From JANXZS01 sp963797255 (GTDB lineage: Bacteria; Acidobacteriota; Terriglobia; Terriglobales; Acidobacteriaceae), in the NCBI GenBank assembly GCA_963797255.1, contig CAWCOV010000019.1:1-64000 (forward strand): a stretch of DNA of 64,000 nt, in the 5' to 3' direction. A program made the translations under genes and the position numbers. Of the stretch, positions 26,512 to 34,586 are shown in pieces. Positions within the stretch are counted from its first letter, which is position 1; every line of letters starts with the position of its first letter. Below the pieces are notes generated by a model. It was not told the origin of the DNA, did not search any database, and saw only the letters and a list, made by a program, of their open reading frames with translations.

Positions 26512-28086
26512 ATGATGCAACGATTTCGCCGCTGGTTCAGTGATCCACTCTTCCTGCTCTGCCTTGCCGTAGGTCTGGGTGCATTTGTGGTGCAATCCGG
26601 CGAGCTTGGCACGTCCGATACCCTCCATAGGCTGAAAACCAGCCACTCGTGGTGGACTGGTGTGCCGGCGGTGTCTCCTGAGGAATACCCGGAATTCGGC
26701 ATCTATGGCCGCGACGGCAAGCTGCAAAGTTGGTACGGCATCGGACAATCGCTTCTGTTGCTTCCGTTCGATGTAGTGGGCACGTACATCGAACGACTTC
26801 CGCGATTTGCCGACTACCAAGATGATCCGACCGTATGCGACATATTTGTCAGCTACTGCATGAACATTCTTATCAGCGTGCTGACGACGCTGGTCTGTTT
26901 CCGTTTTCTGCGGCAATTGAAATTCAGCACGAAACAAGCCGTTGCCGGAGTGCTGGCGCTCACCTTTGCCACTACTCACCTGCACTACACGCAGAACATG
27001 ATGGAGAACAACTACATCTTTCTGCTGACGCTCGTCGGATTATCGTTCCAATACGAGTGGCTCCTCACCGGAAGAACGCGAGCGCTGCTGATCGGATCCG
27101 CGGCATTTGGATTGAACTTGCTCACTCGCCTCACCACCGGAATGGACTTGATGGCTGGAGCCCTTTTTCTGCTGCTGGTGCAGTTGTTTCAGGGCGAAAG
27201 CTTGCGGAACACATGGGACAAATGCCGTCGCTACGTAGCGATGGCATTTCCGGTATACGCAGTCTTCGGCCTGATCGATCGCCTCTACCAATACCATCGC
27301 TTCGGCTCGTTCTTCAACACGTACATGAGCGTCTTCGCCAAGCAGGCCCACGAGCGCGATCCATCATTGCCGGTGAACTATCCCTTCGAGACACCCTTTC
27401 ACGTTGGCTTCTTTGGAGCCCTCTTTGCGCCGGAGAAGTCGATCTTTCTTTTTGATCCGCTCCTGATCCTGATGCTTTTGCTTATCGTCATCGCCTGGAA
27501 GCGCTTCAGCCCTGTTGTAAAGGCCTACGTGGTAAGCGGCTTCGCGATGCTTTTTGCCTACATCAGCTTCTATGCGCGACTGTCGTTCTGGAGCGGCGAT
27601 TTCGCGTGGGGCGACCGGTACGTCGCAACCACCGCCGAGTTCGTGGCTTTGCTGGCGGTGCCCCTGCTCCTTCGCCATCGCAGCCAGCTAAGCAAAGGCG
27701 TTTGGTGGACCAGCCTTTCGCTGATCTCGATCAGCGCTGCAGTACAGCTTGTTTCGCTTGCGTTCTGGCTGCCGCTTGAGATCTACCAGATGGAAACCTT
27801 CGGCCATCCGACTTTCGTAATCGCCTTGCGCGTAAAGAACATCGTGGCTTTCGCTTTGGGAAAGATGGAGGTGTGGGGCCTGAACACGCACGCCATGACC
27901 GAGGATCCGTGGGACTACGTGCACATCACCACGTGGAACTTCTTTCCCTTCCTGCTGCGGCGGGTTGGCGTGGCGCCAGTGTGGGTTGTAAAAATCGCCT
28001 TCTCCGTCTGGACTGCTGCTGTTGCGGCTTTCGCCGCCACCATGTGGCGTGTTCGTCGTGTTGTAACCTCGCTGCCGAACGACTGA
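26512..28086 (+). CDS. polytopic membrane protein, possible GT-C-type glycosyltransferase
   Basis: A 524-residue integral membrane protein with about ten to twelve hydrophobic helices and a large N-terminal periplasmic loop after helix 1 (SGELGTSDTLHRLKTSHSWWTG and ending FGIYGRDGKLQSWYGIGQ). The general plan (short N-terminal helix, large first loop with acidic residues, many helices) resembles dolichol/undecaprenyl-phosphate-sugar-dependent GT-C transferases such as the PMT/ArnT group, but I cannot point to a decisive motif. Many bacteria encode such proteins as 'hypothetical'. It starts ATG ATG; either can be used. It may contribute to cell-surface glycans. Confidence 0.68.
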   Translation: MMQRFRRWFSDPLFLLCLAVGLGAFVVQSGELGTSDTLHRLKTSHSWWTGVPAVSPEEYPEFGIYGRDGKLQSWYGIGQSLLLLPFDVVGTYIERLPRFADYQDDPTVCDIFVSYCMNILISVLTTLVCFRFLRQLKFSTKQAVAGVLALTFATTHLHYTQNMMENNYIFLLTLVGLSFQYEWLLTGRTRALLIGSAAFGLNLLTRLTTGMDLMAGALFLLLVQLFQGESLRNTWDKCRRYVAMAFPVYAVFGLIDRLYQYHRFGSFFNTYMSVFAKQAHERDPSLPVNYPFETPFHVGFFGALFAPEKSIFLFDPLLILMLLLIVIAWKRFSPVVKAYVVSGFAMLFAYISFYARLSFWSGDFAWGDRYVATTAEFVALLAVPLLLRHRSQLSKGVWWTSLSLISISAAVQLVSLAFWLPLEIYQMETFGHPTFVIALRVKNIVAFALGKMEVWGLNTHAMTEDPWDYVHITTWNFFPFLLRRVGVAPVWVVKIAFSVWTAAVAAFAATMWRVRRVVTSLPND

Positions 28087-28181
28087 TTCCAAAAGCCTGA
28101 AAACAGACGACGTGACGCCCATCACAGGACCCTCGCCTTTTCGGAGAAAGCTCTTGAGCATCGTCCCTACAGGGGACTAGC

Positions 28182-28568
28182 ATGATCCGCATGAGTGCAG
28201 AAGAGGCAGTAAAATCCACAGAATCCACGACAGACGGCAAAGAAGCAATTGCTTTGCTGAAGAAGCAACTTGTAGCTCTTGAAGAGATAGCCGAGGGCTT
28301 TTTCGGCGAAGTTCAGGACAAGGAACGGGAATGGGTCTTCCTCACGGAAGCACTGGTTGCGAAGATCTTTGGAATTGAAAGTCCGCAGCACGACAAGCTT
28401 GTAGCCACGCGTACGCTGGGAACCGCTGATGTTCAGGTGCGTTTCGGTGGACCGGAGCATGAGCGTCTGCAGCAGAACTTTGAAGAGCGCAGCCGCAAGC
28501 GGCGGACGGCGATTAAGGCTTTCATTGAGGAGCTGAAGATCAAGGCTCACATGGAAGAGAAGGAATAG
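28182..28568 (+). CDS. small hypothetical protein
   Basis: A 128-residue, mostly helical, charged cytosolic protein. The first half has a coiled-coil pattern (KEAIALLKKQLVALEEIAEGFFGEV), followed by a globular part with VARTLGTADVQVRF-like strands and a basic helix RSRKRRTAIKAFIEELKIKAHME. I do not recognise it. AGGGG lies before the ATG at 28182; a second ATG is four codons on. It is followed by a strong terminator and then by two CRP-like operator boxes. Confidence 0.62.
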   Translation: MIRMSAEEAVKSTESTTDGKEAIALLKKQLVALEEIAEGFFGEVQDKEREWVFLTEALVAKIFGIESPQHDKLVATRTLGTADVQVRFGGPEHERLQQNFEERSRKRRTAIKAFIEELKIKAHMEEKE

Positions 28569-28598
28569 CTGCAAGTTACTGCAGCGAAAGAAGATGAG

Positions 28599-28665
28599 AC
28601 AGCTCTTTCCGCCGGTGGGGTGGCCTGATTTGCTGCCACGCACCGGTCGCGGAAGAGCTGTTTTT
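28599..28665 (+). terminator. strong hairpin terminator
   Basis: ACAGCTCTTTCCGC and CCGGTG on the left arm pair with CACCGG and GCGGAAGAGCTGT on the right, with small internal mismatches, followed by TTTTT, 31 bp after the stop of the 128-residue gene. Confidence 0.85.
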
Positions 28666-28725
28666 CATGCACGAAAACGCTCATTTAGCGTGCGAAAACG
28701 TGCCACTTAGACATGTTTCGCAATG

Positions 28726-28758
28726 GTGATATGGATCACAACGGGTGATCTTAATCAC
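28726..28758. promoter_or_regulatory. twin CRP/FNR-like operator boxes
   Basis: Two 14-bp palindromes share the form GTGAT-N4-ATCAC: box 1 at 28726-28739 and box 2 at 28745-28758 (box 2 extends to a 6-4-6 perfect palindrome). Their centres are 19 bp apart. The GTGAT/ATCAC core is identical to the core of the classic CRP site and close to FNR boxes. Just upstream are two direct repeats with GAAAACG (28669-28679 and 28690-28700). No annotated gene starts downstream on either strand within a useful distance, so the target is unclear. Confidence 0.55.
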
Positions 28759-28807
28759 CAATTCTGCCCCACCGATCTACCCACGACCTGTCCCGACATC
28801 CGCCGAA

Positions 28808-30430
28808 CTAGATCACGACGGCTTCCTGGTACTCGCCGAAGACGCTGCGCATGGCGCTGGCTATCTCACCGACCGTGGCCAGAGACTCCACTGCTTCGAG
28901 AATGGCCGGAACGAGGTTTTCTCCGGAACGGGCGTGCTCGACTACTTTGGCGATGGAGGCGGCGTGACGGGCGGCGTAACGCCGAAGGCGGAGGGCTCGA
29001 ACTCTTTCGACCTGTTTGCGCTCGAGAGCTTCGTCGATGCGCTGGATGGGAATCTCAACTTCACTCTCGGCGGTGAAACGATTCACGCCGACGACGACGG
29101 CATCGCCTGAGTCGACGCGCCGCTGATAGTCGAAAGCGGCATTCTGAATTTCCTGCTGCACCCATCCATGTTCAATGGCACGCAGCATGCCGCCCATGGT
29201 GTGAATGCGGTCGAGGTACCCGCGAACTTTCTTTTCGATTTCGTTGGTAAGCGATTCGATGAAGTAGGATCCCGCAACAGGATCGACCGTCTGCGCGACG
29301 CCGGATTCCGAAGCAAGAATCTGTTGCGTGCGCAGGCCGATGCGCGCGGCCTCTTCGGTGGGCAGCGCCAGGGCCTCGTCGTATCCGTTGGTGTGGAGGG
29401 ACTGCGTTCCTCCTAGCACTGCACTCAATGCCTGGATGGCCGTTCGCACAATGTTGTTCTCAGGCTGTTGGGCGGTGAGCGTTGATCCGGCGGTCTGGGT
29501 GTGAAAGCGCAGCATCCACGAGCGCGGATTTTTCGCAGCGAAGTGATCGCGCATAATGCCGGCCCACACGCGACGTGCGCAACGGAACTTGGCAATCTCC
29601 TCAAAGAAATCGTTATGCGCGTTGAAGAAGAAGCTGAGACGAGGCGCAAAGGCGTCCACGTCGAGACCCGCATCAATTGCGGCCTGCACGTAGGTCATGC
29701 CATTTGCGAGGGTGAAGGCAACCTCCTGCGCGGCGGTGGATCCGGCTTCGCGCATGTGGTAGCCGGAGATGGAAATGGTGTTCCACTCGGGCACGTTGTC
29801 CGCGGCCCAGGCGAAGGTGTCGGTCACAAGGCGCATGCCGTGGCGGATGGGATAGATGTAGGTTCCGCGTGCAATGTATTCCTTGAGAATGTCGTTCTGC
29901 ACTGTGCCGGAAAGCTTACGCGTGTCCGCGCCTGCACGCCGCGCCGCCGCAACGTAGAGCGCGAGCAGGATGGCGGCCGTGGCGTTGATGGTCATAGACG
30001 TAGAGATGCGATCGAGGGGAATGCCCGCGAAGAGCCTCTCCATGTCTTCGAGAGAATCGATGGCGACTCCCACTTTGCCCACTTCGCCGATGGCCATGGG
30101 ATCATCGGAGTCGTAGCCAATCTGCGTGGGTAGATCGAAGGCAACGGATAGACCGGCAGTGCCGTTCGCCAGCAGGAATTTATAGCGGGCATTGCTCTCT
30201 TCCGCATCGCCCATGCCGGCGTACTGGCGCATGGTCCACAGGCGCCCGCGATACATGGTGGGCTGGATGCCGCGGGTAAAGGGGAATTGTCCGGGATAGC
30301 CGAGATCGCGTTCGGCGTCGAATCCAGTTTCGGCGAGATCTTCCTGGGTGTAGACGGGCTTCGCGTCGTCCGGCCTGTGATTGGGAGTTGCCGCAGTTTC
30401 CGATGAATTGTGTTTAGAAGAATTCGCCAT
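28808..30430 (-). CDS. methylmalonyl-CoA mutase, large (catalytic) subunit
   Basis: A 540-residue radical B12-dependent mutase subunit (TIM-barrel catalytic domain without the C-terminal B12-binding domain). Key residues for methylmalonyl-CoA specificity are kept: Tyr in TMRQYAGMG (Phe in isobutyryl-CoA mutases) and Arg in GMRLVTD (Gln there). The catalytic His is in SISGYHMREAG. GTAGLSVAFDLPTQIGYDSDDP and SLHTNGYDEALALPTEEAARIG are typical. The enzyme interconverts methylmalonyl-CoA and succinyl-CoA and needs a separate B12-binding subunit; none is adjacent. The ATG at 30430 is chosen over a TTG at 30469. An octamer-repeat element lies 35 bp upstream. Confidence 0.9.
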   Translation of the reverse strand: MANSSKHNSSETAATPNHRPDDAKPVYTQEDLAETGFDAERDLGYPGQFPFTRGIQPTMYRGRLWTMRQYAGMGDAEESNARYKFLLANGTAGLSVAFDLPTQIGYDSDDPMAIGEVGKVGVAIDSLEDMERLFAGIPLDRISTSMTINATAAILLALYVAAARRAGADTRKLSGTVQNDILKEYIARGTYIYPIRHGMRLVTDTFAWAADNVPEWNTISISGYHMREAGSTAAQEVAFTLANGMTYVQAAIDAGLDVDAFAPRLSFFFNAHNDFFEEIAKFRCARRVWAGIMRDHFAAKNPRSWMLRFHTQTAGSTLTAQQPENNIVRTAIQALSAVLGGTQSLHTNGYDEALALPTEEAARIGLRTQQILASESGVAQTVDPVAGSYFIESLTNEIEKKVRGYLDRIHTMGGMLRAIEHGWVQQEIQNAAFDYQRRVDSGDAVVVGVNRFTAESEVEIPIQRIDEALERKQVERVRALRLRRYAARHAASIAKVVEHARSGENLVPAILEAVESLATVGEIASAMRSVFGEYQEAVVI

Positions 30431-30464
30431 TACTTTGCCCGCTTCAAGGTTGTAGCGGAAGAGC

Positions 30465-30488
30465 GGCAAGTTAGCAAGTCAGCGCAGG
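30465..30488. repeat. 8-bp-period repeat in the 5' leader of the mutase gene
   Basis: GGCAAGTT, AGCAAGTC and AGCGCAGG follow one another with an exact 8-bp period. The same type of element (GGCAATTT, AGCAAGTC, AGCGAG) occurs at 53086-53125 upstream of mutL, in the same orientation relative to the gene. Confidence 0.6.
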
Positions 30489-30598
30489 GATGTTAGGTTC
30501 AATCGTCCGTTGATCCCGGTCTTCGAAGAATTGCGTTAAGGGTGATCCACCCGCCAATCTTGTTTCAGTAGGTTCGAACTCGCCATTAGAATCATGTG

Positions 30599-31333
30599 AT
30601 GACACAAAAGATGGGTGCCGATACGCTCTTGATCATTCCGTGTTGTGCGGCAAAAGACGAGGGTGGACAATCGATTCGTGAATACCCCGACCCTCTGCGA
30701 CAAAAGGTATCTGAGAAGCACTACTCCGATATTCTTACAGCGAGGGCGACGGCGCTACATGATTTGAAGGAAACCCCGAAATTCTCAACGCACGCGAAGA
30801 ATCTCTCACTGCGTGAAGGTCTTGATTTTGGGGGGAAAGGTCTTTCCGGTGCGTATCTGACAGCAATGTGTAGGTACACTGGTAATCTTTATTCAGTTCC
30901 TGAACTAAAGACCGTATTAGAGAAAGCAGTATCCTCAGCAAGCGGACCACAGATCATAATTCTGTCGGCCCTTTATGGTCCACTACACCCGCTTAGCAAA
31001 ATTCAGAACTACAACCTCAAGATGTCAGATCGCCCCGCAAAGATTTGGTCTAGTTCGTTTCTGCCATTTTTGAAAGACTACGTGCTGCGTAACAGCATCT
31101 CGGCTATCTATCTCTATCTTGGGAGCAGCACGCAATATTTCAGGGTTGCGGCGAAAGCAGCTGTTGAGTTGAAAGACAGAGGGATAGTGTCCCAGGTCAT
31201 TCAGTATCATGTCGTGAATGGAAACACTCGTGAGACTCCGCAGGGGCATGGTTATCGGCTGCTTTTCGACCTCACAGGCAGGTTGGGCGAGAGATCGCAA
31301 GAGTCAGTCGAGATCGAAAAGAAAATCTTGTGA
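30599..31333 (+). CDS. YaaA/UPF0246-like protein, cassette partner 1
   Basis: A 244-residue soluble protein. The opening LLIIPCCAAKD, and especially the motif IILSALYGPLHPLSKIQNYNLKM, match the YaaA family, where the LSALYGLLRPLDLIQPYRLEM-type strand-loop is the hallmark; the rest has diverged. E. coli YaaA limits oxidative damage and can bind DNA. AT content is visibly higher than in flanking genes, and the gene pairs with a GIY-YIG-like nuclease gene 50 bp downstream on the same strand. An in-frame GTG (30596) precedes the ATG. The start is therefore not certain to within a few codons. I infer a DNA-damage or defence role for the pair, untested. Confidence 0.7.
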   Translation: MTQKMGADTLLIIPCCAAKDEGGQSIREYPDPLRQKVSEKHYSDILTARATALHDLKETPKFSTHAKNLSLREGLDFGGKGLSGAYLTAMCRYTGNLYSVPELKTVLEKAVSSASGPQIIILSALYGPLHPLSKIQNYNLKMSDRPAKIWSSSFLPFLKDYVLRNSISAIYLYLGSSTQYFRVAAKAAVELKDRGIVSQVIQYHVVNGNTRETPQGHGYRLLFDLTGRLGERSQESVEIEKKIL

Positions 31334-31383
31334 TTTGAAGCAAGCGAAAGATCCGTTTCAAGTGTTAATTGGCATGTAGGTTT

Positions 31384-32121
31384 ATGAAAGTGATGAGTGC
31401 AATTCAGACAGACGTAGATCGGTTTTACACTTTGCTCTCGCATCTCGAACAACTGCCGAGTCAAGGATTGCGCCTACGCGTGTTGGACGGGAAGGATCTT
31501 CCACACAGAGGCGTCTACTTCTTTCGCGAGCCAGGAGAAATGAATCCTCGAGTTCCCGGATCTCTGCGCATCGTGCGAGTGGGAACCCACGCAGTTAGTT
31601 CAGGGTCGAAGGCAACGCTTTATTCTAGGCTGAAGACACACCTTGGGACGAGGGTGGGCCTCGGAAACCATCGCGGATCAATTTTTCGTCTTCACCTCGG
31701 CAGAGCAATGCTACGTAAGGACAATCAAATAATTTCAACTTGGGGCATCGGTTCGACCGCTCCAGTAGAGTTAAGATCCGACTCACAAGCGCAACTCCTA
31801 GAAGCATCATGGGAAAGAAAGGTTTCCGAATATATTGGCGAAATGACGGTCTTGTGGGTGGACGTGCCAGACGAGCCTAGCTCGACCAGCCTCCGAGGAT
31901 TCATCGAACGCAATTCCATCGCGCTCCTTTCCAACCAGAGATCGCCAATTATCCAAGCGAGTCAGGGCTGGCTGGGGCACTTCAGTCCCAGAGAAGAGAT
32001 TCGATCAAGTTCACTCTGGAACTTGAATCACGTGGACGAGGTATACGATTCCCAGTTTCTAACTCTTCTTGACGAAGCGGTAGAACGAACAAGCTCTTCG
32101 TTGAATTCGTCACATCGCTGA
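31384..32121 (+). CDS. GIY-YIG-like nuclease domain protein, cassette partner 2
   Basis: A 245-residue protein. GVYFF corresponds to the GIY strand, IVRVGTH to the YIG strand (Tyr replaced by Val), and LYSRLKTHLG carries the conserved catalytic-type Arg. GNHRGSIFRLHLG follows, and a later LEASWERKVSEYIG and FIERNSIALLSN supply acidic and Asn positions expected of the fold. This is a recognisable family of divergent GIY-YIG-like proteins whose substrate is unknown. The start ATG at 31384 is not certain; a second ATG lies three codons on. It follows the YaaA-like gene by 50 bp and is AT-richer than its neighbours, suggesting transfer as a unit. Confidence 0.72.
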   Translation: MKVMSAIQTDVDRFYTLLSHLEQLPSQGLRLRVLDGKDLPHRGVYFFREPGEMNPRVPGSLRIVRVGTHAVSSGSKATLYSRLKTHLGTRVGLGNHRGSIFRLHLGRAMLRKDNQIISTWGIGSTAPVELRSDSQAQLLEASWERKVSEYIGEMTVLWVDVPDEPSSTSLRGFIERNSIALLSNQRSPIIQASQGWLGHFSPREEIRSSSLWNLNHVDEVYDSQFLTLLDEAVERTSSSLNSSHR

Positions 32122-32276
32122 CAACGCTCCACTAGGCCAACTCTGGTGGATGGGGCCCGAGCCGATGATCCACCTCGGATGTAGCTCACTTTTTCAAATT
32201 TGAATCCCGGTCCCAGCCCTCTGACATCCAAGAGACACGAGCTCACTAAATTTGATTTGAACATTGGAGCAAGAAG

Positions 32277-33632
32277 ATGCGAAGGCTTTTGGTGTGGACA
32301 TTCGCGGTTGTCTGCCTATTTGTAACTGTAAATGAACTATTCGCTGCTTCGGCAGTTGTTGTACTCGGCAAAGACTACGCTTTCCCGAACAGGATCGATG
32401 GGCTGCCTTCGAAGTTGTCTGACTTTCAAGACCTGCAAATCAACTCATTCGAGACCAGCGACGGTGTGAAGCTTGCGTACTGGGAAGCGGGGACGGGCAA
32501 GCCGCTGATCTTTGTGCCGGCATGGTCCGCGAATGGAGCGAACTACATCAATGTGCTTTACCTGTTGAGCAAGCACTATCACGTGTACGTGCTCGACGAG
32601 CGGAATCAAGGGCTGTCGCAAAAGGTCGACTTCGGAAACCGGATCTACCGGTATGCAATGGATCTTCGCGAGTTCAACGAACACATCGGAGTGAAATCGG
32701 CCTACTACTGCGGCTGGTCGATGGGCGTGTCGATCCTGTACGGGTATATCGATCTCTTTGGAACCACGGGGATTGAAAAGCTGGTCCTCATTGACGAACC
32801 GCCGTCCATCCTGAGCCGTCCTGGAATGACTGCGGACGAGCGCCTCAAATCCGGAGCGATCGCGGATTCGGTGCAGCAAGTTGGCGAGGTGATGTCAGCA
32901 CGTAAAGGAATGTCATTGATGGAGCGTTATAACGCTATGGATTCGCCTCCCTATGCGAACTCGGAAGCGTTTGCTCGCGAGATGGTCCCGGTAGACACGG
33001 TATCCGTCAACCGCATTATGTACGACCACGCGAGCATCGATTGGCGCGACGTGATCAGCACAAAGATCAATGTACCGACGGCGATCTTTACCGGCGACTA
33101 CAGTGCGAACGTTCCGAGCCAACGGTGGATGCAGTCGGTGATACCCAACTCGACGCTCTATGTGTATTCGAAGACGGAACAGGGGGATCACTTTCTGGTT
33201 TTCAAGAACCCGGTGAAATTCACCAGGGATCTTGAGGAATTTCTGCGGGGGAAGGATGTGAATTCGCCTGCCGCGACGGGAGAGTCGAACGTCATAAAGG
33301 AGACTCTGCTCGCCGCAGATGCATCGTGGAACGGTGCTCCCTACGAGGCTTATCCCGGAGGCAAGCCTGAACTCACGGTGCTGAGAATCACGATTCCCGC
33401 GCACGGAGATTTACCGTGGCACTCCCACCCGATGCCGAATGCCGCGTATGTAGTCTCCGGTGAAATCACCGTCGAAGACAAGAGCGGAATGAAGAAACAT
33501 TTCTCCGCTGGCCAAGTGATTCCCGAGACCGTGAACACTCTTCACCGTGGCATTACGGGCGACACGGCCGCCGTCTTAATTGTGTTTTATGCGGGAACGA
33601 GAGGGATGCCGCTGTCGCAGATGGGGCAATGA
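32277..33632 (+). CDS. alpha/beta hydrolase fused to C-terminal cupin domain (exported)
   Basis: A 451-residue exported protein. Signal peptide: about residues 1-22 (ending LFAAS). Residues of about 55-330 form an alpha/beta hydrolase fold with GTGKPLIFVPAWSANG, the nucleophile elbow YCGWSMGVS and an Asp/His pair late in the fold (TGDYSAN, GDHFLVF). From about residue 350 a cupin barrel follows: PWHSHPMPNAAYVVSGEITVEDKSGMKKHFSAGQVIPETVNTLHRG, with the metal-binding His/His/Glu pattern. Fusion of the two is unusual; cupins often bind a metal or small ligand. GGAG lies before the ATG. Substrate unknown; it may act on periplasmic esters or lactones. Confidence 0.8.
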   Translation: MRRLLVWTFAVVCLFVTVNELFAASAVVVLGKDYAFPNRIDGLPSKLSDFQDLQINSFETSDGVKLAYWEAGTGKPLIFVPAWSANGANYINVLYLLSKHYHVYVLDERNQGLSQKVDFGNRIYRYAMDLREFNEHIGVKSAYYCGWSMGVSILYGYIDLFGTTGIEKLVLIDEPPSILSRPGMTADERLKSGAIADSVQQVGEVMSARKGMSLMERYNAMDSPPYANSEAFAREMVPVDTVSVNRIMYDHASIDWRDVISTKINVPTAIFTGDYSANVPSQRWMQSVIPNSTLYVYSKTEQGDHFLVFKNPVKFTRDLEEFLRGKDVNSPAATGESNVIKETLLAADASWNGAPYEAYPGGKPELTVLRITIPAHGDLPWHSHPMPNAAYVVSGEITVEDKSGMKKHFSAGQVIPETVNTLHRGITGDTAAVLIVFYAGTRGMPLSQMGQ

Positions 33633-33660
33633 GCGCGCTTTCCGGAGTATGATTTGCGGT

Positions 33661-34377
33661 ATGCCACGTTTTGCTAGGCGCGGTGCGGTGCTGGGTGCTT
33701 TTCTGATGAGCATTGTGGTTTCACCCAGTTCCATTGCGCAGAGCTTTCCGCTGGATTCGACTGAGGGGCTGCAGCCGCACGGTGTCGAAGTCAAGACGGT
33801 GATGTATCAAGGGCGCAAGGCGGTTCAGGGCATGCCCTCGGCGTCTGCAGACGCAGAGTGGGCGGCTCATCCTACGGGTAGCGGCGGCGGCATCGTCGTT
33901 CTTCCTAAGATCAAATTTCATAACGGGACCATTGAATTGGACGTCGCGGGAAAGCCGCGGGCTGGAGCGCCGGGGGACGCTCGCGGGTTCGTGGGCCTGG
34001 CATTTCGCGTGAACTCCGACGCGTCAAAATACGAGTGCGTCTATATCCGTCCAACCAATGGCCGCGCAGAGGATCAGCTTCGGCGGAACCACTCGACACA
34101 ATATTGCGCCTTCCCTGACTACGAATGGTCGCGCCTGCGTACCGAATCACCAGGCAAATACGAATCGTATGTGGATTTGGTACCGGGCGATTGGACAAAG
34201 ATCAGGATCGAAGTGAGCGGTTTGAAGATGAGGTTATACGTGAACGGCGCATCTCAACCCACACTTCTGGTAGATGATTTGAAACTTGGGGATAGCCAGG
34301 GCGGTGTGGCCTTGTGGATCGGCATGGGAACGGAAGCCTACTTTGCGAACCTGCGCGTCACTGAAAAAATCCAATAG
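33661..34377 (+). CDS. secreted protein with DUF1080/concanavalin-like fold
   Basis: A 238-residue exported protein with a signal peptide (ending SSIAQ). The body alternates beta strands: KIKFHNGTIELDVAGKPR, DARGFVGLAFRVN, then KYECVYIRPTNGRAEDQ and YESYVDLVPGDWTKIRIEVSGLKMRLYVNG. This order is that of the 3-keto-disaccharide hydrolase/DUF1080 or LamG-type sandwich, found in many secreted carbohydrate-binding proteins. It lies 28 bp after the hydrolase-cupin gene on the same strand and may be co-expressed. The ATG could also be 33649, which has the better ribosome-binding site (GGAG). Confidence 0.7.
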   Translation: MPRFARRGAVLGAFLMSIVVSPSSIAQSFPLDSTEGLQPHGVEVKTVMYQGRKAVQGMPSASADAEWAAHPTGSGGGIVVLPKIKFHNGTIELDVAGKPRAGAPGDARGFVGLAFRVNSDASKYECVYIRPTNGRAEDQLRRNHSTQYCAFPDYEWSRLRTESPGKYESYVDLVPGDWTKIRIEVSGLKMRLYVNGASQPTLLVDDLKLGDSQGGVALWIGMGTEAYFANLRVTEKIQ

Positions 34378-34586
34378 AAATCAATGAGCCAGGATCCGGC
34401 TCACGCAAGGCCGTTGGGAGAACTTGTTGCGGAAGAAGTTGCCGCCATCGCAGGAAGAACTCCGATACGACCAGCGAAATCACGATGCAGCCACAGTTCA
34501 CTACGACGACCGCGTCATTCCTCGGCTCAATAACTGGAATTTCAGAAGCGAGATGTGGGGCAACCAGCAGAAGGTTAACGAACCCT
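34378..34586. other. convergent intergenic region, 209 bp
   Basis: Between the DUF1080-like gene (plus) and the phosphotransferase gene (minus). A GAGCC-(AGGATCC)-GGCTC inverted repeat at about 34386-34402 could form a small hairpin but lacks a T-run. No gene was recognised. Confidence 0.3.
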
